Assembly (NCBI RefSeq): GCF_040802235.1
Contig: NC_133169.1
Location: 42,601,034-42,665,033, forward strand
From: Manis javanica
Lineage: Eukaryota; Chordata; Mammalia; Pholidota; Manidae
Length of the DNA: 64,000 nucleotides
Reading direction: 5' to 3'
The notes beneath the pieces were generated by a model. That model did no database searches. It was given only the letters and a program-made list of their open reading frames with translations, and was not told the origin of the DNA. This document shows, piece after piece, positions 1-11,548 of this stretch; within the stretch, counting starts at the first letter, position 1; each line of letters opens with the position of its first letter. The translations under genes were made by a program, and so were the position numbers.

Positions 1-1490
1 TCGTTCCTTTCCCTAACTCTCAGTGACCACTTGCCTACTCCCTATCTCTATTTTTCTTCTCACATCAAGAATTTTATATAAATGGAGTCATTTGGTATAT
101 AAACTTGTGAGATTTTTACATTTTTTGTTTCATACATAATTCCCTTAAGACCCAGCCAGGTTGTTGCATATATTGATAGTCTATTACTTTTATTTCTGAG
201 TATTCTATTTCATGATGTAGAACAGTTCAGTGTATCATATATTCAAGGGCATTATGCTGTTTCACATGATTTTTGATTATAGGTCAAGCTGTGACAGTGT
301 CGAGGTTTTTGTCATAAATTGTTCTCGCCTTTTATACAAATGCTTAAGAGTGTTAGTGTTTGGTCATATGGTAAGAATGTATCTTCTTTAAAAACTTCAC
401 CAGTTTCCATAATGACCTTACCATTTTTGTATTCCCACTGATGTATAATTCTGTTTGTCTGCATGCTCATCAGTATTTGATAGTGTGTTTTTAAGCTATT
501 TTAACAGAACACAGTAGTGTTTTGTGTGGTTTTAACGTGCGTTTCCCTAATGACTAGTGTTGCTAAGCATCTTTTTCTGTACTTGTCATTTGCATATTTC
601 CTTTGTGAGTTGTCTGTGTAAGCTTTTGGCCTATTAGTTGGGTTGCTTATTATTGATAGAGCTCTTTATATGTTCTGGATATGAATTATTTGTTGTATAT
701 GTAATTTGAAGATATTTTCTCCCAGTTGGTGGCCTGTTGTTCTCATTCTCTTGACCTGGTCATACACAGAACAAACGTTTTTAATTCTTATGAACCAGAC
801 ATACCAGCTGTTTTTCCTTTATGGAGACTGCCTTTGGTGTCATGTCTAAGAACTTGTCACCTAACTCTTAAGTCCCAAAGATTTTCTCCTCTCTTCTCTT
901 CAAGTTTATAGTTTTAGATTTTACATGTAGTTCCTTATCTGATCCACTTCATTTTTGTATGAGGTGTGAGGTTTAGATGGATCATTTTTGGTTACTCATG
1001 TCCACTTGTCCCAGTACCATTTTATAAAAAAGGCTCTTCCTCCTCCACTGAGTCACTTTTGTATCCTTGGTCAAAAAATCATCTTGTCACATTTGTATGG
1101 GTCTTTTTCTGATGCTGCCACTCTGTGTCACTGATCTTTGTGTCTATCCCATGCTGTACTACTTGCTGTAGATACTGGTAACTATGTCTTAAGAAGCGGA
1201 TGCTGTGATGCTTACAACTTCCTGCTGCTCTTCCAGTAGTGTTTTAGCCATTCTAATTCCTTTGTGTTGCCACATAAAGTTTAAGGGAAACTTGTTAATT
1301 TATGTGGAAAAAAATCTTGGGCTTTTAAAAGGGTTCACATAGAACACACAAATCGTTTTGTCAAGAACTGACGTCCTCAGTCTGTTGGGCAGTCCAAGCC
1401 ATGAAAGTGACTTCTCTCCATTTATTTTGGTCTTTGCTTTCTTTAATCAGTACTTGCATTTCTTATTATACAGATCCTGTTCATGTGTTA
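1..1490 (-). mobile_element. L1 LINE fragment, antisense (ORF2 3' part and 3' UTR)
   Basis: Read on the plus strand this is the antisense of an older mammalian L1. It shows the usual order of landmarks: a stretch like the start of the L1 3' UTR (300-550), the 'ttctggatatgaat' and 'gatattttctcccag' segment near 670-725, and the 'ccagtaccattttataaaa' segment near 1,010-1,030. ORF2 antisense continues to about 1,490. All frames are broken by stops, so it is a dead fossil. The family assignment (L1M-type) is from pattern memory and subfamily is not resolved. Confidence 0.75.
411..550. repeat. 140-bp duplicated segment, copy 1 (in antisense L1)
   Basis: This stretch recurs at 2,915-3,058 in the same orientation, with a 4-nt insertion (gagt) and only a few substitutions. 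Copy 1 sits in its expected place within the antisense L1, so it is the likelier source. Confidence 0.85.
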
Positions 1491-2250
1491 TAAAACTCAC
1501 TCACTGAGCTTCATGAATCTGTACATGCATCTGTCCCAAATTTGGAAAACTTTGGCCATTATTTCTTCAGATATTTTCTGAATGAATTTTAGAACTTTGG
1601 GTGCCCCACAGGCCTTGGAGACTTTATTCATTCCTTTTTATTCTTTTCAGATTGGATTTCTACTTCCTTGCCTTCAGATTCAGTGTATCTTTCCTTTGCA
1701 GTCACAGTGCTACTGTTTCTGATTCATTTTCAATATTATAAGATTATGAGCACTTATGCTGAGAGTGCAAATTCTGTATCATTTTATGGGTGGGTGGTTC
1801 CAATATCAGTTAAGTTTTCAAAGCCTTGGTTACCCTTTAGAGCCATCCTGCGCATTTGCTATGCAGGGGTTAGTCAGGGACTTGGCCCAAAATGAATAAT
1901 CAAATGTTTTTTCATTCATTTTCAGTTTTTTGTACAGCTTGTTTGAAGCTGAATTGGAAATAATGGGTTTTGCAGGTCTCTTAGTCATTAAACGCCCTTT
2001 ATATTAATCTTATCTCTGCACTATTTGGTACAGAGATAAGATTAATTCTGCAAAGTGATACATATGAAAGTTTTCCAGCAAATTTTATTAAATGGGCAAA
2101 GAACATCATTTCTTACATGCTACCAATTCCATTTTTTGACATTTACCATTCTTATTTTCTATATGATAATCTTTATGGGCTGCATTAATTTGATCTTTTC
2201 CATTTGCCTATATAAGTCCATGTCTATATCCTTTTGAGATTGAAAATCCT
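1490..2250 (-). repeat. Probable further antisense L1-type sequence, unresolved
   Basis: The part around 1,540-1,720 ('ggccattatttcttcagat' and following) resembles the antisense of older L1 5'-region sequence, so this may continue the preceding element or be a separate copy. The rest to about 2,250 is AT-rich and not recognised. No coding potential is seen. Confidence 0.35.
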
Positions 2251-2624
2251 TCCACGCTTGGCTTCATTTTCTTCCTCAGTTCCAGCATATCTAGTATTCA
2301 GTATGGTGTAAAATAAGATTTTAAGAAACAAATCTTCTCTGCAGAGGCTACCACAGAATGATTTAAGTATGGAAAATTATCTGTTTAGTGGACTAAGTAG
2401 AGCTCTTTAGTTTTATACATGTTGAACGTTAAGTCCCATTTTAAAACTTTTCTATATTATAGTGTTGTACCTTCTGAAATTTAGTGTTTTTTATATTATA
2501 TAACTTTTCCTAATTTGTGGCATAAAATTTTTTAAATACATTTGCCATTACAGATAGAATAGCTTAGAATAGTTTGTAGCTTTTGTTTAATGTTTAGAAC
2601 TCAACACTATGAAGAAATCAGTTT

Positions 2625-3215
2625 TCAAACCATGAAAAGACATGGAGAAACCTTAAATGCATATTACTAAGTGAAAGTAGCCAATCTGAAAAGGCTACAT
2701 ACTGTATGATTCCAACTATCTGACATTCTGGAAAGGGAAAACTATAGAGACAATAGAAAGAATAGTGGTTTCCCACAGGAATGGAGAGGAAAAAGATGAA
2801 TAGCCAGAGCACACAGGATTTTTAGGGCAGTGGAAATACTCTGTGTGGTATTTTAATGTCAGATATATAATACCCATAGAATGTATGGGTTCATGCAGCA
2901 GGAAGAGGTAAGCTAATGACCTTAGCATTTTTGTATTCCCACTGATGTATGAGTAATTCTGCTTGTCTGCATCCTCATTAGTATTTGATAGTGTGTTTTT
3001 AAGCCATTTTAACAGAACACAGTAGTGTTTTGTGTGGTTTTAACGTGCGTTTCCCTAATTATGTGTTAATGTAGGTTCATCAGTTGTAGCAAATGTATGG
3101 GATGTTGATAATGGGGAGACTATGCATGTATGGGGATAGAGGAGATCTGGGGTATCTCTACTTTCTTGTTAACCTTAAACTGCTCTAAAAAACTACAGTC
3201 TTTATTAAAACATCA
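2625..3215 (+). mobile_element. L1 3' end, sense orientation, interrupted
   Basis: The segment resembles the 3' end of an older L1 in sense orientation. Landmarks are 'ggaaagggaaaactataga' near 2,731, 'gcacacaggatttttaggg' near 2,809 and 'atgtaggttcatcagttgt' near 3,069, ending in a short A-run near 3,210. Its middle (2,915-3,058) is occupied by a copy of sequence from 411-550 that does not belong to this part of an L1. Confidence 0.7.
2915..3058. repeat. 140-bp duplicated segment, copy 2 (inside L1 3' end)
   Basis: This copy of 411-550 carries four extra bases and lies within an L1 of the opposite orientation, between two pieces of that L1's 3' end. It has no poly(A) and no obvious target-site duplication, so it does not look retroposed. 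A local templated insertion or gene-conversion-like event is the simplest reading. Confidence 0.85.
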
Positions 3216-4045
3216 ATATCACGTGATAATACAATCAAATGTGATATCCTAAGTCTAATATATTTTGCACAATTAAAGCTATAAAAGTAATTCCATAATG
3301 ACACGCCATGTTCACTTGTTTGTTTTGTGTGTTTCAAAGCAGGCAAGTAACATATGGGAGTTGTTGCATTTATTCAAAATATAGGTAAGGTAGGTAGATA
3401 AGTAGATAGACAATTACATAGATAATCCCAATAGCTTTAAATTCTTTAAGAGCTTCCTGCAGTTACTCTGAGAGGTCGGTGTTGACATTTGTAAATTAAT
3501 AATCTCAGCATTTAGGTGAGTTTTCATATATGAGTTATGTACAGGAAGTCCAAAAAATTGGAAACCATAGGATAAGCTGCTTTAAAATCCCATTTTCCTT
3601 ATGCTTCTGCACTGCTTGTGTAATCTTATGTTTTAAGTAGTAGTTTTGCAAACCCTTTTCTGATCATAAAATGAAACCGTAGTACAAAACCAGAACACAA
3701 AATTTTCTTTCAACCAGGAATAAAATATCTAATAGTTAATCTGAAAAATACTATAAATATGTTAAAACATTCAGGAAGACTAGAAACATAGTGAAGATAA
3801 TGTGTGCACTTTAAATTCTCAGATTAGAATTAAAACTAATGGTACTTCATGTGAATCTGTGTCTATGTTGTTGCCTACAAGAAAAGTGTCCTCATTCCTC
3901 TGTGTCAGTTTTTTCCTCTGATTTTTCTGTCACTATAATTAATCAATTCAGCTGGTACCTTGATTGAGCTTCCTGTATGTTTCTTGTAATTGGGTTCCAT
4001 TTCTTAGGTTTGCCCATTTATAGACTTTATCAAACCTAGGAAAAA
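3216..4045. other. No gene seen (AT-rich)
   Basis: AT-rich intergenic sequence with a short (GATA)-like patch near 3,390-3,425. I see no ORF, RNA gene or recognised repeat. Confidence 0.5.
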
Positions 4046-4049
4046 CTTA

Positions 4050-4245
4050 ACCATGATTGCCCGTCCCTGGCTCCGCGCCCCCCGGTTGCTCCCCTGCCCT
4101 CCGCTACCCACAGACCCGCTGCATTGTGGGTAGGAGGCGGCCCCGGCTTCTGCGCCCCATCCCCGCGGGCCCGCTGCGCTGTGAGTAGGCGGTGGCAGCG
4201 GCGGCGGCGGGGGCGTGGGCGAGGTTGCGTGCGCAAGTGGCTGAG
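4050..4245. other. Small GC-rich, CpG-containing island
   Basis: About 190 bp that is strongly GC-rich against AT-rich flanks. It contains a (GGC)n-like run near 4,195-4,212 and two imperfect copies of a motif beginning cccgctgc, followed by ttgtgggtagg near 4,121 and ctgtgagtagg near 4,177. Overlapping ORFs on both strands are what GC-rich DNA gives and are not evidence of coding. It may be an orphan promoter or the 5' end of an old retrocopy. I recognise no parent gene. Confidence 0.5.
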
Positions 4246-4700
4246 AGGCTGAAGCAAGACGGGCAGTTGAAGATCAGGCACCACGTGCTGGGGGACTCGC
4301 AGCTCTATAGTCATCCCGAGTTGGGCAGTTGGATTGGTTATTGGATGTAAGCCCCTCGGATAGGGCATCCCTTTGATGAGGCCGCTCTTCACAGTGGAAA
4401 CAGGCTCCGAGGGGCTGTATGTTATCTGCTGGCTCCCTGTAGCTGGGACAGCAAATGCTTCTTTGAAGCAGGATCTGGAAGGCCTCATATTCTGTCCCCA
4501 CAGAATATTAGTGATATTCCAGTATGTCCTTTCTACTCCACCAGGTAATATAAAAGCCTTGCCCCTCTGAAGGTTTTGTTCAAAGAGTCTTTCTTAACAC
4601 TTTGAGTTATGATACTCATAGCTTATGTTGTGATTTGAAATAATAAATACATGGAGATATTAGAGAATAAACACAGTGGACTCCACTACAATAATCCTTG
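4246..4700 (+). other. Transcript-like tract downstream of GC island, unidentified
   Basis: The island is followed by non-repetitive sequence with an open frame at 4,373-4,570 (65 codons, beginning at a weak non-ATG position and preceded by an ATG at 4,376). It also has acceptor-like (ctgtccccacag, ending 4,502) and donor-like (ccaccag then gtaata, near 4,543) signals, and AATAAA motifs near 4,640 and 4,668. Together this could be a decayed retrocopy or a short non-coding transcript. No protein family is recognised and no flanking duplication was found. Confidence 0.25.
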
Positions 4701-7507
4701 TGGTCTCATTTTTAAATTGCTTTATTTACAAAACGAAAATTAGCAAATGAAAATACAAAAGAAAAGTCATCACAAAAGTAAAATTATTCATATACACTTT
4801 AACAGGAACATTCTCTGAACTAATTTAGTCTGTTTAGCATATTTCCCTAGTTTTTTGTTCATTATCGATGTAGAAAAATATTATCCCATTTTAGCAACTA
4901 CTCTTCTATAATGTGTTTTCAACTTCTATCCTGCATATCTTATAGAAAATATGACATTTAACTCTCTAGTGTTAGAAATTTATTTTTTAATGTTAAAAAT
5001 TTACAAATAATTGTTTACATCCATGTTGGCACATGTATTAGTTTTTTTTTAAATTAGGAATGAATATCCTGTCCTTTCTCTTTTTTAAGTGGTATGCTCA
5101 AGAATTTTGGTTCATTTCATGTTTTATAGTTAAAGACCCAAAAGAGACTTGTGCCCAGGTGAAGAATACTAAGGATGTTCATAGGGTGAGAACCAAATAG
5201 AAATGTCATAAGCTATAGACCTTTGTTCATGTATGTAAGACCCCAAAGGGTATAGTGTTTGTGCATGAAAGGCAGAGAGCATGAAAATATGAGGAGATAA
5301 GCATATATCAGTAGAGATGAATTTAAAAAATTAATTTTATGACTTTCTGGAAGATAATTTCAAATTTCCATTTTTTCTCCATCACTTTGAGTAAATAAAT
5401 GCAAAGAAAAAAATAGAAAAGTTTATCCAGAGTATATAAGATCTGCTAGAGTTTGGTGAGGACATTAAAACAGAATAAAAATACCTAACATAAAAATATA
5501 TCTGGAAACAAAATTGGATACTAACATTTTGTAAAAGGAGTTTCCCTTACAATGTAAAATAAAAAAGTGACCTCATGGTCTAGAATACTTGAATTATAAA
5601 ATGTCTAGAAATCTGAAAAAGGCTTGTCAAAAATGTAAATATCTGTGGCTGAAGCAAACAAAACAGTCATCTGTAGTCATTTGAAACATTTTCTTAGGGA
5701 TTGTATGTGCATGATCTATGAAAATTGTCTATCTTTGGATTACACATACATTATTAAAGAATGATGATTGCTAGTGGGATAAAACAAGTTCCTTATACAG
5801 TTTTAAGTATGTATGACTTTTTAAAACAGCCAGCATAAAAGAAAAATGTTTCCATTTTTAAAAATTATAGTGATGTGTGATTGAAAACTCCTTTTTCCTT
5901 TTTTCCTGCTGTTATTCCTCACATCTGGTATGGATTAAACATCTCTAGGCTCTTGATCTTTAACCCTAAGTTGCTGAACAGAAATCTGATAGCCCATTTT
6001 TCTCTAAATTCTGTATTTATAGAAAGGAAAGGAGAATACTCAGCTTCCTCCAACATTTTAGCAGTCTTTTCTTTACACTAATATGTCACCTTTTTCATGA
6101 TGTTTACTTAGATTAACCATTGCATAGTTACACACCCAAGATGGTCAGAATATTGACCCAACAGTCCTTCTTAGAGCAGGCACCTAAAAATCAGCAGGAT
6201 ATAAACAACTTCATAAAGAATGATGAAGTTCCAATGGGGCTAAAGGAAACTGGGTTTGTTTACCTTGATATCTCAAGGAAAGCAAAATATGTACCATTTT
6301 TTTTAAAGTTCTTTTTGCAAATAATCTGTTTACATAATTGTTGGCTATCATAGTTGCTGTATGTAATATGTTTGTCCTAATGGAAATAATCTGAGTTGAT
6401 AAAATTGGAAAGGTTCTGCCTTGATAATTTCTACAATGAGATTGTTACTAGTTTAGAAATTTGGCTGAGCTTTTCTGATAACAAAGTGTTGCTAAATTGT
6501 TAGCTAAAACCATGTTAAAAGAAGAGCTGCCAGAGAGGAGCCACATTGCTGCACACATAGGCTTATGTCGTGGCTTTTGGCAATGATGTTGGCAAATAAG
6601 GCAGTCAATGTATTCCCTGTTATTTCTCCTTGAACACAGAAAACCTCTTCATAACCATTGTGGTTTCACTTGCACTGTGTCTATTGCACAACTTCCCAAG
6701 CTCTCACTCTTCACCAGGAACCTGAGGATTGATGTTTATTTTGACTCACTAGAACTCGGATCCAACAAGATGTGTTGAACCTCAGCATTTTAGGATGATC
6801 AAGGGCACTATGCTGCTTTTTAACTCACTGCTGTGCTCTTTTTATTCTTCATGTCTATTTTCAAAGTTTTTCTTCTCTCCATCCCGTGTTTCTGTGTAAT
6901 GTGTGGATAGAATTCAGTTCCGCAAAAGCACACAGCTGTCATCTGTGTTACCAGTCTCGGATCCAGCTGCTGTGTGCAGAGGTGGGGAGGGCTTAGTTCT
7001 GCCTTAGGCTCTTCCACGAGCCTTTGTCATTGCAACCAGATCCCTTAAACTGGCGGCATCGAGTAAGGCACGCAGTGAAAAGCAGCATATGAGCCTTCTT
7101 GACTCTGAAGACTAATGCTTATAGTTTTTGTGCTTTCTTTCTGTTTTTAGCATTTTAATGAAAGAGAATGAATAGGAACACTCTTGATTTTATCATACAC
7201 TAGGAACTTTGAATTTTATTCTTAATCCAGGACTTTGAGGGCAGAATTTATGAAAGCTGTCATAAAGCCCCTTGTTTTCATAAGACCACAGGCATCAATA
7301 ATGTGTCAAAGATAAACTAGACTACACTTTTATCATCTCTAGGACTTAGAAATGTCATCTTTCGTATCAGTCCATTTCCCAGCAGAAAACAGTACACTAA
7401 CAAGGGGCAATTTGCATGAGCTTAATAAAGGATTTTTAAATGTAATTAAATTATTATTGTTAGCTTTGGAGAGAGAAAAGTATCTTTCTTGTGAACAATT
7501 TCATTAG
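4701..7507. other. No gene seen
   Basis: AT-rich intergenic DNA. Short open frames (for example 5,881-6,081 and 6,120-6,353) lack recognisable motifs and are no longer than chance. Some L1-derived or older repeat DNA is possible but I cannot assign it. Confidence 0.5.
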
Positions 7508-7668
7508 AAATTCAACCATGCGTCTTACTATGTTGATAGACAGTGACCTCAATGGAGGGGTGAGGATTTGACAATATGGGTGAATGTTGAAACCACTCTG
7601 TTGTATATGTGAAACCATCATAAGATTGTGTATCAATGATACTTTATTTAAAAAAAAATTCAGCCATG
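7508..7668 (+). mobile_element. Truncated L1-type 3' tail with target-site duplication
   Basis: An insertion of about 135 bp (7,521-7,655) ends in an A-run. It is flanked by aaattcaaccatg (7,508-7,520) and aaattcagccatg (7,656-7,668), a 13-bp duplication with one mismatch. The body reads as a short non-coding L1-like 3' end. An A-tail plus a duplication starting with A-residues is the signature of L1 endonuclease-primed insertion with severe 5' truncation. Confidence 0.7.
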
Positions 7669-7946
7669 GCTTCATTTTTGATTTTGTTGCTTTTCCTTCA
7701 GTTAAATTCATTACAATTAAGTTGAATAGTTTTAAATAAAAATAGGACCTATGAGCTCAATTTTATAAAAGCACATATATCCCTCTTTATGTAAATATAC
7801 CAAAAAGGACTCCACCAATATTTACCTAATGTTAACAAGTTATTTTTGAATTTAAGATGTTTCAAATTGTATATATTTTTATTTTCTACATAATTTCAGT
7901 TTGGTGTAATAAGGTATAATTTTTGCAAAACACTACATTAACTTAA
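7669..7946. other. No gene seen (AT-rich spacer)
   Basis: AT-rich spacer between two retroposed insertions, with no recognised feature. Confidence 0.5.
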
Positions 7947-8758
7947 AAAATAGATCTGAACATACCTCAAGACAAATGCTGGATATAAAAGCCACAGGGC
8001 ATAAATCGCAAAGAAGTTAAAAGCTAACCTTTTCAAACAATATTGCTTCTCTCTCACTTACCAACTTTATATTTCCCTGTATGGCTCTGGAAGATGACTG
8101 GTTAGCCAGAGACGGGTAAGATTCCTCAAGAGAGGAACAACATAAGACAGGCACAGTCACAGGGGGGCCATCAGGTGAGAAATTGGGGATCAACAGAGGT
8201 GAGGCTTAGAACCCCACCCCCCCTGTTTTGAGAGAAATCTTCTGCATCCGTGGATGTTTTGTTGCCCTTTTCAAGCTTGGATTAACACTTAGTCTATAGG
8301 CACAGACCTGATCATCTACATTTGCCCTCTTACAGCACTAAACTATGTTTTCTACCTTTATCTTGCATCTACCTACCACTTCAGCATTTTATTAAAAATA
8401 ATAATAATAATAACAATAATATTAAGGGAGAAATGTGGGATTCACATATAAATCAAGTATAAAAATCAAACAAATATTCGTATTCGACCTGATTGTTTAT
8501 AGTTCATAATGCGTGATCAAAACCGAAAGTTTCTGTGATGACTGCCCTTGCACTGTTCATCATGTAAGAACTCATTCACTATGTAAGAATTTGTTCACCA
8601 TGTAAGAACTTGTTTGTTATGCTTCAGAAGATTGGAGACGGTTGAGAACTAGGCTTGGGGTTGATTAATGATTGTGCATTGAGTCCCCTATACAGAATTT
8701 TATTGTTGCTAACAACCATTTGATCAATAAATATGAGAGATGCCCTCTCAAAACAAAA

Positions 8759-8826
<68 letters not shown>

Positions 8827-8853
8827 GCCAATAAAATAAAATAGATCTGAACA
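7947..8853 (+). mobile_element. Approx. 875-bp non-coding retroposon with perfect 16-bp TSD
   Basis: The same 16 bases, aaaatagatctgaaca, occur at 7,947-7,962 and 8,838-8,853. Between them lies an 875-bp unit ending in an (AAAT)n-expanded A-rich tail. The body has no long ORF. It contains a C-run near 8,216-8,222, a short AAT repeat near 8,395-8,412, and three closely spaced variants of 'atgtaagaa' near 8,560-8,607. The tail and duplication show L1-type target-primed insertion. It may be the 3' UTR of a lineage-specific L1, a non-autonomous L1-dependent element, or a retroposed non-coding RNA. I cannot name the family. Confidence 0.75.
8750..8822. repeat. (AAAT)n microsatellite in the retroposon tail
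   Basis: About 15 uninterrupted AAAT units grow out of the A-rich 3' tail of the preceding retroposon, a common fate of retroposon poly(A) tails. Length polymorphism between individuals is likely. Confidence 0.95.
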
Positions 8854-11536
8854 AAATTATGTAAAGTTGTAAACAGTTAATTCCAGGTGGTGGAACAAAA
8901 TGTTTTTAAAAGCTATTGGAAACCGTCAGGGAAGGTGAGTGAATCCAGGGCTAACGATAGTAGGAAGCTGCTCCTCTCCGCAGGTGTGAAGGGGCTGGAG
9001 AGGACAGCCAGAGGGTGGCTGTGCAGGATTTGTGCCCTTGGGAGACTAACTCCTGTACTGACACCCGGCTGCCTCAGTGGGAAGGGAGCTGGGGAATAAG
9101 GACCAAACTGCATTCTCCTCCCACTCTGTTCTGTGATAGGAAATCACTGTTCAAACATGACCGTACTAAAGGATACAAAAGGTTTTTGTCTTGTCCACAG
9201 AGAACAAACTCCTGTGGCACAAAACAAGGCAAAAATACTTGGAGAGGGGTCAAGGAAGGGCAGATGGGGAATGACCAACACATGTGTGAGCTGAAGCTTT
9301 AAACCTGAAGATCTCAATTCTTTGCTGCTCCATGATTGTGCCTGTCCCTGAAACATCGCTATCTGCCATACTTGAAATATATTCATGCAATTTCTTATAT
9401 GGTCTAATTGTAGAATGGTAAGTCTGATTTATTATTTCCATACTGGTGTATTTAAAACATGTTTTAGAATCTTCATTTGCATTTTTTTTAGTATTGATAG
9501 CTCCTTGTGTAAATGGAAGTATCACAAGTATCTTGAATAATACACAAAAACTAATCCAGAAAACTTGAGTTTAGGATTGCTCAAGTTTTTCCTGATAGTC
9601 AGAGAATAAACAGGATCTGATTTGCTCTCCTTCAGGATTGTTAAGATTAATGTCATGTTATTTTCTTGTTTGTGTAAATCTGTAGATTGGAGTATAGGCA
9701 GGGGCTGAGTTTAAGTTCTGGGAATCATAAGGAACATTTGTTTGTTTCTGAAAATATATATAATGCCACAGAAACATACAATATACAATACCTAGGTGAA
9801 TGGATAGAGGTATTTTATTTGTCTCCTCATCATGAATGGGTCTCTGTGAGAAGTAGATATAATAAAGTGATTTTTCTGAAAAATGGCAAAAACTGCTATT
9901 ACTAAAACCTTATCAAAGAACATGTCTCTCCATATTGCTAGGAAGGACACTGCTCAACAGGTGGCACTCATACTTCAGTGAAACAATTGTTGGGAAATGA
10001 ATAAAGAACTATGTTTCATACCATACCTCATTGCCATATAGTTTCTGTTTCTCTTGTATTTTCATCAATTTCTCCTACATTACACAGTTTAATGTGATTT
10101 ATTGTGCAAATGTTCATAAAATTCATTTAACTACATTCATCATATGAAGTCATTTAACAGTTATTTAAATTTCAAAAAAATGCAATATTTTATTATTAAC
10201 ATAAAACAGTTCTCGTAGAAGTATAGAAAACTGGAATGTTGCTATGAACATAGCTAAGAAAATTTGATTATAAGCGAGACATTTCTGGCAAAAATAAAAG
10301 ACACTTGATAAAAACAAGAATATACATAAAACAGTGAGCCACAGACTCTTTGCTTTTTGATTAGTAGAAGCAGGAAATACAGATATTTATCTCATGGTAT
10401 TTACAAAAGCATTTTGCAGCATTACTGTCTAACTGAAAAGGGAAAACTGAGCTAATTACTATTCTGATTGTTGTAGGAGATTTCAGTGGGCATATTCTAC
10501 ATAGAACATAGGCCTAAAGAAAGAGTAAGAACAAAATACATACGGATTTCTAGGCCATTTCAAAATAATTACTCTCTTAGTAATTGATGTCCATATAGCT
10601 ATTATTTTCAGCTCAGAAATTCCAGCAGAACCACTGTCCAATGGAGCCATGGTGGGAATTTTCACTGTAATATTTGTAATTTATTTCTGTTGGACCTGGA
10701 TATTCAGCCCATTAACTATGTGGCTATCTGATATATCAGGTTTCTCCACATTGTGATTCAGTATACTTCCCTCTTCAGAATTCTTTGATGTGTATTGTTT
10801 TTTCAAGTCCTTCTCTGAAATTTTTATATATTGACAAATGCCAGTTTCTAGGATTAAGTTTCAACATTAACCTAAACTAAGGTGTTTAGGAGTTGTACCA
10901 CATGCTAGAATGTTCACATTACAATGAATGTGGTATTGGAAGCAAATCTACTTTTTTAAGACACCCTTTAAAACTGGAGTTTCCATGTTTAACAATCGTT
11001 CCTGATTATGACAAGTTGAACCAGTTAGAATAAATGCAAACTTGCACACAGTCTCAATTATGGCTCCTCAAACACCAGAGTAAAATAGCAGTAACTCTTT
11101 GTTAGTATTTCTTCTGTCAGACAAAGTAGTGTTTTTTGACCACTAACTGAAAACTGAATTGGTCAAGAATTACTGAATTGTTCATATTGTGTTAAAATGA
11201 TTTCACTTTATCATTACGATAGATTTGTCACTAATTTTAAATGACAATATTTTTTCTATTTCATCAATATATACTCAAACTAAATATGATAACTACCACA
11301 TAATAAGAAATAAGTAAATATTTGTTGAATAAATGATAAGTGATTTAAGAAAATCGAATGATTTTGGTTCTAGTATTCTTCATACTTGTTTTCTCCAAAA
11401 CAATCTTTTCTTCAAAACAATGAATGATATTGGAAGGTATTATACAAAATTATGATGATATAACAAGTATTCAAATTAAGCAACCTAGTAAAATTTATAA
11501 AATGCTGTAAAAACTTAGATGTAATTGTATTTTTAT
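8854..11536. other. No gene seen; part probably old repeat
   Basis: 8,890-9,320 is GC-richer than its surroundings, with overlapping short ORFs on both strands and no recognised domain. It reads like an old interspersed repeat that I cannot name. The rest is AT-rich with no feature supported. Confidence 0.4.
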
Positions 11537-11548
11537 AAAAATTATGCC
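11537..11548. repeat. Target-site duplication, 5' copy, YAF2 retrocopy
   Basis: aaaaattatgcc immediately precedes the GC-rich YAF2 5' UTR and recurs right after the A-tail at 13,708-13,719. The cleavage context (AT/AAAA) is close to the L1 endonuclease consensus. Confidence 0.93.

Noticed and set aside
4036-4488. 150-codon minus-strand ORF across the GC-rich patch
   Set aside because: The composition (Arg/Pro-rich) follows the GC-rich DNA. There are no motifs and no supporting context.
8760-8822. CRISPR-like regular repetition
   Set aside because: It is a simple tetranucleotide microsatellite without spacers. The host is a mammal, and no CRISPR-like array exists in the window.
8624-8854. 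Minus-strand ORF with repeated Leu-Phe-Ile-Tyr units
   Set aside because: It is a translation of the (AAAT)n microsatellite.
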